Made by a program: the position numbers and the translations under genes
Assembly (NCBI GenBank): GCA_036001225.1
Contig: DASYUM010000136.1
Span: 1 to 16,428, forward strand
Direction: 5' to 3'
DNA from: DASYUM01 sp036001225
Lineage (GTDB): Bacteria; Methylomirabilota; Methylomirabilia; Rokubacteriales; DASRDR01
Length of the DNA stretch: 16,428 bases
The notes under the pieces: model-generated
Database searches by the model: none
The model's input: only the letters and a program-made list of their open reading frames with translations
Told to the model about the DNA's origin: nothing
Part shown: one piece after another, positions 6,304 through 12,796 of the stretch
Numbering within the stretch: the first letter of the stretch is position 1
Layout: each line of letters begins with the position of its first letter

Positions 6304-7830
6304 ATGGCTAGCGATGCGCCGACCCTCGCCCAGCTGATCGATCCCCGGACGCGGGAAGGGGAGCTGTGGGAGCCCCTGCCCGACGGGCGGCTCCGCTGCT
6401 ACGCCTGCGGTCACCGCTGCCTGATCCCACCCGGCCAGCGCGGCATCTGCAAGGTCCGCTACAACCAGGATGGGCGCCTCCGCGTCCCCTGGGGCTACGT
6501 GGCGGGACTCCAGCTCGACCCCATCGAGAAGAAGCCGTTCTTCCACGCCTACCCGGGCGCCAAGGCGCTGTCGTTCGGCATGCTCGGATGCGATCTGCAT
6601 TGTTCTTATTGTTTCGTGCTCGACACCCCCATCCTGACCTCCACTGGCAACCGCCCGATTGGCGACATCTTCTGCGCGGCCGACCACCCACTCGCGATTC
6701 CCGGCGGAGAGGTGCGATTCCCTCGAGGCGTCAAGGTTCTCACGGCCAGCGGTGATGTGCGCCCGGTCATCAAGGCCTTTCGCCACCGATATCAGGGCAG
6801 TCTCACTGTCGTACAACCCGAGGGGTTGGCGGCCGTTCGCTGTACGCCGGACCATCGGTGGCTGGCCACTACGGATGCCACCGCCGACGTCTGGGATGAG
6901 ATCGCCGCCGGCGCGCTCACTCCACAGCACTTTGTCCGAGTCCGGCGCGGCCCGTTCGACCGCGCCGTTCTTCCCGTCAAGTCGGTGCGCCGAGAACCCT
7001 TTGCGGGCGATGTCTACAACCTGGAGGTGGAGGGCGAACACTCCTACACGGCTGGCTTCTGCGTGGTCAAGAATTGCCAGAACGCGCTGACCTCACAGGC
7101 GCTGCGCGATCCGGCCATGGGCGTGGCGCCTCAGGAAGTGACGCCGCAGCAGGTGGTGGACCTCGCGTTCCGCCACCGGGCCCGCGTGCTCACCTCGACC
7201 TACAACGAGCCGCTGATCACCAGCGAGTGGGGGGTCGAGATCTTCAAGGCCGGACGCGCCCGCGGCCTGGTCTGCTCGTACGTGTCGAACGGCAACGCCA
7301 CCGCCGAGGTGCTCGACTACATCCGCCCGTACGTCGACCTCTACAAGGTCGATCTGAAGTCCTTCGACGACCGGCACTACCGACAGCTCGGGGGAGTCCT
7401 GAAGACGATCCTCGACGGGATCCGGATGATCCACGCGCGGGGCTTTTGGCTGGAGATCGTCACCCTGACCATTCCCGGCTTCAACGACTCCGACGCCGAG
7501 CTGCGCGACATCGCGCAGTTCCTGGTCTCGCTCTCGCCCGACATCCCGTGGCACGTGACCGCCTTCCATCCCGACTACAAGATGACCGATCGGGGGGGAA
7601 CGCCGGTGCAGACGCTCCTGCGCGCGGCTGAGATCGGCCTCGCCGCCGGCCTCCGCTACGTCTACGCCGGCAACCTCCCCGGCCGCGTCGGCCCCTTCGA
7701 GCACACCCACTGTCCGACCTGCCAGCAGCCCGCCATCCGCCGCGTCGGGTACACCATCCTCGAATACGCACTGGGTCCCGGCGGACGGTGTCGCGCGTGC
7801 GGCACCGCCATCCCCGGCCGCTGGGACTAG
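6304..7830 (+). CDS. amrS: AmmeMemoRadiSam-system radical SAM enzyme (AmrS-like) interrupted by an intein
   Basis: The 508-residue precursor becomes a 353-residue enzyme once residues 103-257 are spliced out, matching the AmrS/PflA-activase-like family. Before the catalytic motif lies a zinc-ribbon-like region (CYACGHRCLIPPGQRGIC, about residues 34-51) typical of this family. The radical SAM cluster motif is CDLHCSY-[intein]-CQN: Cys96 and Cys100 lie in the N-extein, and the third ligand, Cys258, is the first residue after the intein. STYNEPLI and YVSNGNA follow, then VDLKSFDD and HVTAFHPDYKM. Two further CxxC pairs (CPTC and CRAC) close the C-terminus. The ATG at 6304 is preferred to a TTG at 6262. 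AmrS proteins usually co-occur with AMMECR1 and MEMO domains, which are not in this window; the substrate is not known to me. Confidence 0.9.
   Translation: MASDAPTLAQLIDPRTREGELWEPLPDGRLRCYACGHRCLIPPGQRGICKVRYNQDGRLRVPWGYVAGLQLDPIEKKPFFHAYPGAKALSFGMLGCDLHCSYCFVLDTPILTSTGNRPIGDIFCAADHPLAIPGGEVRFPRGVKVLTASGDVRPVIKAFRHRYQGSLTVVQPEGLAAVRCTPDHRWLATTDATADVWDEIAAGALTPQHFVRVRRGPFDRAVLPVKSVRREPFAGDVYNLEVEGEHSYTAGFCVVKNCQNALTSQALRDPAMGVAPQEVTPQQVVDLAFRHRARVLTSTYNEPLITSEWGVEIFKAGRARGLVCSYVSNGNATAEVLDYIRPYVDLYKVDLKSFDDRHYRQLGGVLKTILDGIRMIHARGFWLEIVTLTIPGFNDSDAELRDIAQFLVSLSPDIPWHVTAFHPDYKMTDRGGTPVQTLLRAAEIGLAAGLRYVYAGNLPGRVGPFEHTHCPTCQQPAIRRVGYTILEYALGPGGRCRACGTAIPGRWD
6610..7074 (+). mobile_element. Mini-intein (155 residues, no homing endonuclease) in the radical SAM enzyme
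   Basis: Block A starts at Cys1 with CFVLDTPILTSTGNRPIGDI. Block B is CTPDHRWLATT, with the expected Thr-x-x-His. Block F is VYNLEVEGEHSYTAGF, and block G ends VVKN, followed by the extein nucleophile Cys. There is no room for a LAGLIDADG or HNH endonuclease domain between blocks B and F. The penultimate block-G residue is Lys instead of the usual His. Excision joins CDLHCSY to CQNALTSQ, restoring the canonical radical SAM motif. Codon use inside is visibly richer in A/T at third positions than in the surrounding genes, as expected of an acquired element. Confidence 0.92.
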
Positions 7831-7840
7831 CCCCGCCCCC

Positions 7841-8638
7841 GTGCCCCGCCCGCTCCGTGGTGCGACGGTCATCGTCACCGGCGCCTCCAGCGGGATCGGC
7901 GCCGCGACGGCCCTCGCCTGCGGGCGGGAAGGCATGCGGGTCGCGCTGGCCGCGCGCCGGCGGGAGCGGCTCCAGCGGGTCGCCGACGAGGTCCGCGCCG
8001 TCGGGGGGGAGCCGCGAGTCGTCCCCACCGACGTGGCGGACGAGGCGGCCGTCCGCGCGCTCGTGGACGGGACGGTCGCGGCCTGGGGGCGCCTCGACGT
8101 CCTCGTCAACAATGCCGGGGCCGGCCTCCTGGCCCCGGTCGCGGAGACCAGCGCGGCGGAGTTCGAGGGGTTGATGCGGGTGAACTTCCTCGGCGCGGTC
8201 TACGGAATACTGGCCGCTCTCCCCCACATGCGACGGCAACGGAGCGGCCACCTCGTCAACGTGGCCTCGGTGGTCGGGAAGCGAGCCAGCCCCTTCCGGG
8301 CCGCCTACGTGGCGTCGAAGTTCGCGCTGGTCGGCTTCTCGGAGGCGCTCCGCATGGAGGTCGCGGCCGACGGGATCCACGTCACCGCGGTCTGCCCGAT
8401 CGGGACGGCGACCGAGTTCCACGAGGTGGAGGTGAACCGGCTCGGCGTGTCGGGGCGGGGCGGACCCATCCAGAGCGCCGAGCACGTGGCGCGGAAGATC
8501 GTCGGCGCCCTCCACCGGCCGCGCCCCGAGGTGCACCCCTATCCGCCGGCCCGCCTCCTGTTCCTCATGAACGATCTCGCCCCCGGCCTCGTCGATCGTC
8601 TGCTGCTGGCGCTCAGCCCGCGGGCTCGCGCCCGCTGA
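7841..8638 (+). CDS. Short-chain dehydrogenase/reductase (SDR) family oxidoreductase
   Basis: The 265-residue classical SDR has the Rossmann cofactor motif TGASSGIG (13-20), an NADP-leaning basic stretch after beta-2 (AARRRERL), TDVAD near 63-67, NNAG (90-93), Ser143 in VNVASVVG, and the catalytic Tyr156-x-x-x-Lys160 (YVASK). The region after PIGTATEF and a hydrophobic C-terminus (LLFLMNDLAP, LVDRLLLAL) may contact membrane or a lipophilic substrate. The GTG start at 7841 lies 10 bases after the stop of the radical SAM gene, so the two are probably co-transcribed. The substrate cannot be predicted; an alcohol, sugar or acyl-chain oxidoreduction is possible. Confidence 0.9.
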   Translation: MPRPLRGATVIVTGASSGIGAATALACGREGMRVALAARRRERLQRVADEVRAVGGEPRVVPTDVADEAAVRALVDGTVAAWGRLDVLVNNAGAGLLAPVAETSAAEFEGLMRVNFLGAVYGILAALPHMRRQRSGHLVNVASVVGKRASPFRAAYVASKFALVGFSEALRMEVAADGIHVTAVCPIGTATEFHEVEVNRLGVSGRGGPIQSAEHVARKIVGALHRPRPEVHPYPPARLLFLMNDLAPGLVDRLLLALSPRARAR

Positions 8639-8653
8639 GCCGCGTCGCTCAGC
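8634..8653. terminator. Hairpin spanning the convergent stop codons of the SDR and MFS genes
   Basis: GCTGAGC (8634-8640) and GCTCAGC (8647-8653) form a perfect 7-bp stem around CGCGTC. The stem contains the TGA of the plus-strand gene and the TGA of the minus-strand gene. There is no T-run on either side, so it may act as a bidirectional 3'-end stabiliser or weak terminator. Confidence 0.4.
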
Positions 8654-9843
8654 CCGACCGCGGGCGGGCCATCGCGCGGCCCGCGCCGCGCGCCGTCGCG
8701 TACAGCAGCAGGTCGTAGACGATCTTCAGACTGCCTCCGAGGACAAACGGGGCCGACACGCTGACCGCCTGCATGATGTAGCCGGTGAAGGCAGGCGTGA
8801 CGGCCTGAGCGACCGTCCGGGCGGCGTTGGTCAGACTCACCGCCGCCTCCCGCTCGTGATCCTCCACGACCGAGACGAGATACGTCTGGCGCGTCGGCAC
8901 GTCCATCTGGGAGAGCAGGTGCCGGGCCAGCAGGAGGCCGATGGCGATCGCCGCGGTGGGGGCAAAGGCGATGGCGATGAGGAGCGCGTTGGAGACCAGG
9001 TGCGAGAAGACCATGGTGTTCACGAGGCCGAAGCGACCCGCGCTGCGGGCGGCGATCAGGAAGGAGGCGGCGGTCAGCACCTGGGTGCCGAAGAATATGC
9101 CGCCGAGCGCGGCGAGCTGCAGTCCGAAGTGGACGAAGAACCAGTAGGCGATGAGGCTCTGGACGACGAACCCGCCGGCCAGGGAGTCGAGCGCGAACAG
9201 CGCGGCCAGCCGGTAGATGAGGCCGCGCGAGGGCAACCCCTGGCTGGCCGGCGTCGGCGGTCCGGGGGAGCCGGCCGGCAGGCGCGCGTAGATCAGCATC
9301 TGCGCGAGGCCGCTCGCCGCGAAGACCCCAGAAGAGGGGCGCGTACGCTTCGGCGCCGGCCGCGTCCGGCCGGCGAGTGATCAGCACGACGGCGAGCGAG
9401 CCCAGGGCGGCCGCGCCGTAGCCGACCAGGTTGTAGAGGCTCATTCGCATCGTGAGCGCCGGGCCCGAGCCGAGGCGGGCGAGGAGGACGTGCTCCACCG
9501 AGAGGAACGGCCCGGTCTCGCCCACGCTGACGGCCAGGTTACCGAGAATGGCCGCCGCAATGGCGAGGCCCGGCCGCCGTGTGGTGGCGAAGAGGACGCC
9601 GGCCACCGCGACGAGGCCGGCCAGCCCGACGAGGACGGCTCGGCTCCCCAGTCGTTCGGTGGGACGGCGCGCCGCGACGGTCATGACCGCCGTCCCGAGG
9701 AGGGTGAGGGTCAGCGCGATGCCGATGGCCTCGGGCCCGAGCCCGAGCCGGCTCAGGTGGATCGGGAAGAGGACGCCCAGAAACCCATAACAAAACGTGC
9801 GAACCGCCTTGGCCGTGAAGACCAGCTTCGCTGCAGGGTCCAT
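8649..9843 (-). pseudogene. MFS transporter, split by a single-base frameshift
   Basis: Read on the minus strand from the ATG at 9843 (Shine-Dalgarno GGAGAGGAGCG just upstream), the protein begins MDPAAKLVFTAKAVRTF and runs through six hydrophobic helices, with a basic loop between helices 2 and 3 (AARRPTERLGSR) typical of the major facilitator superfamily. At 9326-9329 a run of four C (GGGG on the coding strand) has one base too many. Removing it turns LFWG-L into LFWVFAASGLAQMLIYARLPAG, and the second half follows, with helices from about 9230 to the stop at 8649, including FFGTQVL and LLLARHLLSQMDVPTRQTYLV. The joined length, about 398 residues, is normal for 12-helix MFS carriers. The homopolymer site makes a sequencing error plausible. 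The transported compound is unknown. Confidence 0.8.
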
Positions 9844-9969
9844 GGTCGCTCCTCTCCGGGATCGGCCGGCCGTCCATGCTACCGGGCGGGGGCGACCGAA
9901 GAAAGGGTTGCCCAGAATACTCATCACGTGTTAAGGTCTGCTCAGGCGGCCAAAGGAGGGGCCGGACCC

Positions 9970-10266
9970 ATGGGCACAGGGATCTTGGAAACAATGGCCC
10001 GCGCGGACCTGGACGCGCTGCTCGACGAGGTGGGCCGGGAGTACCGGCCGGGGGCGTTGGAGGCGCTGGCGAGCCGCGACCCCGAGTGGCGAGGCGCGCT
10101 CGACCGAGCCGAGCAAGAGGTAGGCGGCCTCTACGAGGCCTTACGCGAAGCCGACCGGATGCTGGCACATTGGCGCCAGGCGGTCGGTGACCTCCGCCGG
10201 CTCTGGGCTCGGCTGGGGCAGATCAGTCCCCAGGCCAGTGCCTCCTCGCTGGAGGACGTCGCGTAG
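9970..10266 (+). CDS. Small helical protein of unknown function
   Basis: The 98-residue product starts at ATG 9970, preceded by AAAGGAGG about ten bases upstream; a second ATG at 9994 is possible. The sequence is rich in Ala, Leu, Glu and Arg, has no Cys and no hydrophobic segment, and is predicted to be nearly all helical (ARADLDALLDEVGREY, then ALDRAEQEVGGLYEALREAD and HWRQAVGDLRRLWARLG), suggesting a small coiled-coil or helical-bundle cytosolic protein. It is divergent from the MFS gene and shares a 126-base intergenic region with it. A promoter box separates it from the following hydrolase. I do not recognise the family. The longer open frame reaching back to 9490 runs antisense to the transporter and is not used. 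Confidence 0.6.
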   Translation: MGTGILETMARADLDALLDEVGREYRPGALEALASRDPEWRGALDRAEQEVGGLYEALREADRMLAHWRQAVGDLRRLWARLGQISPQASASSLEDVA

Positions 10267-10295
10267 ACCGGGCGGCGGGGCAGGGGGGCGCCCCG

Positions 10296-10301
10296 TATAA
10301 T
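10296..10301 (+). promoter_or_regulatory. Perfect -10 box (TATAAT), probable leaderless transcript of the alpha/beta hydrolase gene
   Basis: TATAAT lies in GTATAATGGCC, with its last base nine positions before the ATG at 10310. Transcription would therefore begin at or within a base or two of the start codon, giving a leaderless or near-leaderless mRNA. No Shine-Dalgarno sequence precedes the ATG, which agrees. No -35 box is recognisable. Confidence 0.55.
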
Positions 10302-10309
10302 GGCCGCCG

Positions 10310-11134
10310 ATGGCGCCTGCCGCCACGGCGCGGGATCGGTTCGTCACGGTCAACGGCCTTCGCCTCCGCTATCGCGACTGGGGCGGGGGTGGCCGGCCGT
10401 GCCTCGCGCTTCACGGCGCGGCGGCGCATGCCCACTGGTGGGACCCGGTCGCGCCCTCCCTGCGGCCGCGCCTGCGGGTGCTCGCCCTCGATTGGCGTGG
10501 GCACGGACGCAGCGCGTGGCCACGACCGCCGGCCTATCGCTCCGAGGATCTGGCCGCCGATCTGGCGGCGGTGATCGCGCGGCTTCGTCTCGAGCGGGTC
10601 GTCATCGCCGGCCACTCGATGGGCGGGCAGGCGGCGCTCGCGTTCGCCGCCTGGCACCCGGGGGCGCTGGACCGGCTGATCGTGGTGGACGCGAAGCCGG
10701 CGTCGAATCTCCAGCGCCTGCTCGAAGTGCGGGCGCGCGGCGAGCGCCCGCGGCCGGAGTTCCCCACCCGGGCGGCGGCCCTTCGGCGGTTTCGTCTGTC
10801 GCCGCCCGAAACCACCGCGGCGCCCGACTTCGTGCGGGCGATCGGCGCGCGCGGCATCGGCCGGCTGGCGTCGGGCCGCTGGGCTTATCGCTTCGACCCG
10901 GCGTGCGAGCGGACGCGCATCCCGGTCGATGCCTGGCCACTGCTGCCCGACATCGCCGCGCCGACCCTCATCGTGCGGGGCGAGCGGAGCACGATCCTCA
11001 CCCGCGAGATGGCCGAGCGGATGGCCAAGCTGATCCCGTCGGCGCGGCTCGAGGAGATTCCCGGCGCTTACCACCACGTCACGCTCGACGCCCCGGCAGC
11101 GGTCGCCGAGTGTTTCCTGGCCTGGCTGACCTGA
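10310..11134 (+). CDS. Alpha/beta-fold hydrolase
   Basis: The 274-residue protein has the standard features of a cofactor-free alpha/beta hydrolase. These are an N-terminal strand pair (FVTVNGLRLRYRDWG), the oxyanion-hole HG in CLALHGAAA (residues 35-36), LDWRGHGRS (60-68), the nucleophile Ser103 in the elbow GHSMGG, and the catalytic His in GAYHHVTLD near the C-terminus. The acid is probably in the RGERSTIL loop (Glu instead of the commoner Asp) or an earlier position. A lid region of about 70 residues rich in Arg follows the elbow. Esterases, lactonases, haloperoxidase-like and C-C bond hydrolases share this layout, so the substrate is open. The start codon is very close to a TATAAT box, with no ribosome-binding site, supporting leaderless expression. 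Confidence 0.9.
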   Translation: MAPAATARDRFVTVNGLRLRYRDWGGGGRPCLALHGAAAHAHWWDPVAPSLRPRLRVLALDWRGHGRSAWPRPPAYRSEDLAADLAAVIARLRLERVVIAGHSMGGQAALAFAAWHPGALDRLIVVDAKPASNLQRLLEVRARGERPRPEFPTRAAALRRFRLSPPETTAAPDFVRAIGARGIGRLASGRWAYRFDPACERTRIPVDAWPLLPDIAAPTLIVRGERSTILTREMAERMAKLIPSARLEEIPGAYHHVTLDAPAAVAECFLAWLT

Positions 11135-11140
11135 CGGGGC

Positions 11141-11362
11141 TCAGTGCCGGGCGGGCGGCCGGGGCCTGACCTCGCCGTCCACGAGGATCCGGGCCAGCGC
11201 GGTCAGCGAGGTGCGGCGGTCCATGGCCGACTTCCGCAATAGGCGGAACGCCGCGGCCTCTCCCAGCCCCAACCGGCGCATCACGAGACGCTTGGCCCGC
11301 GCGATGAGCTTGCGGTCCGCGGGCAACCGGCGACCGACGAGTGCCGAACGGGCCGGGCGCAC
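11141..11362 (-). CDS. ANTAR-only RNA-binding protein, putative transcription antiterminator
   Basis: On the minus strand from GTG 11362, 73 residues include a complete ANTAR three-helix domain. DRKLIARAKRLVM is helix 1 with the diagnostic Ala-Lys-x-x-x-Met pattern, LGLGEAAAFRLLRKSAM is helix 2 with Ala-Phe-x-x-Leu-Arg, and SLTALARILVDGE is helix 3. ANTAR domains bind tandem hexaloop hairpins in nascent mRNA and prevent termination, as in NasR, AmiR and EutV. Normal proteins carry a receiver, GAF, PAS or nitrate-sensing domain before the ANTAR; here only about 15 residues precede it. It lies 8 bases downstream of the porin gene on the same strand and would be co-transcribed. The start is uncertain. 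It could be a free RNA-binding regulator, or the remnant of a longer gene; the intact domain favours the former. Confidence 0.75.
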   Translation of the reverse strand: MRPARSALVGRRLPADRKLIARAKRLVMRRLGLGEAAAFRLLRKSAMDRRTSLTALARILVDGEVRPRPPARH

Positions 11363-11370
11363 GCGGACCC

Positions 11371-12513
11371 TCAGAAGAACAAGTAGTAGAGCGCCAGGGT
11401 GACCGTGTCCTGGCTCTTCCGCGTCGCCGCCTGGAAGACGGGCTCGTCCGCCTGGTCGTGGCGGTACTCGAGCCGGCCGACCAACCCCTTCCAGATCTTG
11501 TACTGGAGGGTGGCGGTCGCCTCCCAGACGCCCACCCGGGAGCCGGACCCGGTCCGGACGCCGTCAGCGTCCTCGAAGTACTCGAGCCGGACCGCCGTCC
11601 TCAGCTTGTCCGTCCAGTCGTAGGCGGCGTAACCGGCCAGGCCCCACCAGCTCGCGTCGCCGCCATCCGGGGCTCCGTCGCGCTCCTGACCGTAGTCGAG
11701 GTTGAAGCCCAGCGTGGTCTTCGGGATCGCGGTGTAGTTGGCGACGAGGTCGATCACCCAGCGCAGGTTGGTGTTGGCGCCGACCTTTTCCGGTCCGACG
11801 ATGAAGTTGAGGCTGGTGGCGAGGTCCTTCAGGGGGGTGTAGGCGATCTGGCCGGTGCCGGAGGGGGCGCCGTTCCGATCGGTCGCCACGTCCCACCCCA
11901 GGATGGGCCCCGCCGTCACCGAGAGCGCGTCGGTGACCGCGTAGGTGCCCAGCAGACCCACGTGGGTCAGGGGAATGGCGAACGTGAAGAGGAGCGACCG
12001 CGAGAAGTTGAGGTTGTTGGGGGACTCGATCACCTCGGAGCCGAGCAGCGTCACGAACTTCCCGCCCTTGAGCGTGAGGCCGGTACCGACCGGGACCTTG
12101 TAGGAGAGATACGCCTCCTGGAGGTCGAACTTTTCGGTGTCGGTCGGGGCGTCGTTCGCGTCGCGGAAGATCCCGATCGCGTGGTTGAACTGGACGTCCT
12201 CCCCCCCGGTGATCACCAGGCCGAACCCGAACGGGTAGCGGTCGGACGGATCCTTCTTGACGCTCAACTCCGCCATGTTGAAGGTGTAGCCGCGGTCCAC
12301 GTCGTACAGGCGCAGCTCGTTCGTGCCGCGGGTGGCGTCGCCCCGCAAGTTGAAGACCCCGCTGTTCTCGACGTACCCGAACCAGGTGATCTCCTCGAGG
12401 AGCGTCTTCGGCTTCTCCTCCGCCTTCGTCTCCTGCGCCGTCGCCTGGCCCGCGAGGGCCAGCAGGGCCGCCGCCACGACGGAGCCCGCCGTCCACGTCC
12501 GGAAACGCCCCAT
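11371..12513 (-). CDS. Outer-membrane beta-barrel porin (BBP2-like)
   Basis: The 380-residue protein begins with a Sec signal peptide (MGRFRTW basic start, SVVAAALLAL core, cleavage after Ala-Thr-Ala at about residue 26). The mature part alternates polar and hydrophobic residues in short amphipathic strands, such as ITWFGYVENSGVF, AELSVKKD, FKFG-type loops, LRTAVRLEYFED and ATATLQYKI. It ends in LALYYLFF, the C-terminal Phe recognised by the BAM complex. GGKFVTLLGSEVIESPNN and the Asn-Phe-Ser-Arg stretch that follows resemble the BBP2/PF07642-like porins found next to nutrient-uptake genes. The start at ATG 12513 is preceded by AAAGGGTGG. An intrinsic terminator lies in its leader and an ANTAR gene follows it, so regulation by antitermination is likely. 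The ligand is not evident; the neighbouring sugar-acid catabolic genes may be relevant. Confidence 0.9.
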   Translation of the reverse strand: MGRFRTWTAGSVVAAALLALAGQATAQETKAEEKPKTLLEEITWFGYVENSGVFNLRGDATRGTNELRLYDVDRGYTFNMAELSVKKDPSDRYPFGFGLVITGGEDVQFNHAIGIFRDANDAPTDTEKFDLQEAYLSYKVPVGTGLTLKGGKFVTLLGSEVIESPNNLNFSRSLLFTFAIPLTHVGLLGTYAVTDALSVTAGPILGWDVATDRNGAPSGTGQIAYTPLKDLATSLNFIVGPEKVGANTNLRWVIDLVANYTAIPKTTLGFNLDYGQERDGAPDGGDASWWGLAGYAAYDWTDKLRTAVRLEYFEDADGVRTGSGSRVGVWEATATLQYKIWKGLVGRLEYRHDQADEPVFQAATRKSQDTVTLALYYLFF

Positions 12514-12555
12514 GGTCGCCACCCTTTCTCGGCCGGTGCCGCGCGCCGCGGCCGC

Positions 12556-12589
12556 AAAAATGAAAATGGCGCCGGGAACCGGCGCCATT
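12556..12589 (-). terminator. Intrinsic terminator in the porin leader (candidate attenuator)
   Basis: On the minus strand, 12589-12579 (aatggcgccgg) pairs over 11 perfect base pairs with 12575-12565 (ccggcgccatt) around a 3-base loop. The U-rich tract UUCAUUUUU (12564-12556) follows. It points toward the porin start only 43 bases away, and no minus-strand gene lies upstream of it for over 2 kb, so a role as leader attenuator is the simplest reading. A competing 7-bp pairing (12613-12607 with 12583-12577, AACCGGC with GCCGGTT) would break it. Confidence 0.72.
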
Positions 12590-12744
12590 GCCGTGAGTGC
12601 GGTGCGGCCGGTTGCCGTCTCAAGCAAGCGCGGTGCCCGGCTTGCCGGTCCGTCACCGCCGAGCCCGGATCGCCCGCCGGCGCCGAGTTACGGCGCGCGG
12701 CGGTCGGTGCCGCCTGCCGTCCACTGCCGCGATTGGAGGCAGGG

Positions 12745-12763
12745 TTGCCTAACCTCTAGGCAA
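12745..12763. promoter_or_regulatory. 19-bp palindromic operator candidate (TTGCCTA-N5-TAGGCAA)
   Basis: The two 7-base arms are perfect inverted repeats around ACCTC, in the region between the divergent porin and dehydratase operons. The centre is about 31 bases upstream of the TATAAA box at 12785, near position -43 for a start at 12797. That is a usual place for an activator or a repressor overlapping the -35 region. The same sequence forms a hairpin in any minus-strand leader transcript. Confidence 0.5.
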
Positions 12764-12784
12764 GCCGGCATCGCGGCCCTGTGG

Positions 12785-12790
12785 TATAAA
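12785..12790 (+). promoter_or_regulatory. -10 box (TATAAA) for the dehydratase operon, probably leaderless
   Basis: TATAAA within GTATAAAGGC ends seven positions before an in-frame GTG at 12797, so transcription could start on or near that codon. No -35 consensus is present (aagccg at the expected place), fitting dependence on a regulator bound at the adjacent palindrome. The complement (TATACC) could also serve as a weak minus-strand -10 for the porin. Confidence 0.45.
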
Positions 12791-12796
12791 GGCTCG

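Noticed and set aside
4620..6305. 561-residue minus-strand open frame opposite the class III aminotransferase.
   Set aside because: It has no ribosome-binding site or family motif, and the plus strand has complete PLP-enzyme landmarks. The length comes from codon-bias-driven lack of stops.
9490..10266. A 258-residue plus-strand protein.
   Set aside because: The first 160 codons are antisense to the MFS gene with no family resemblance. Only the part from the ATG at 9970, after a Shine-Dalgarno sequence, is supported.
12565..12589. Terminator for a plus-strand transcript.
   Set aside because: On the plus strand the stem is not followed by a T-run, and no plus-strand gene ends nearby. The U-rich tract is only on the minus strand, toward the porin.
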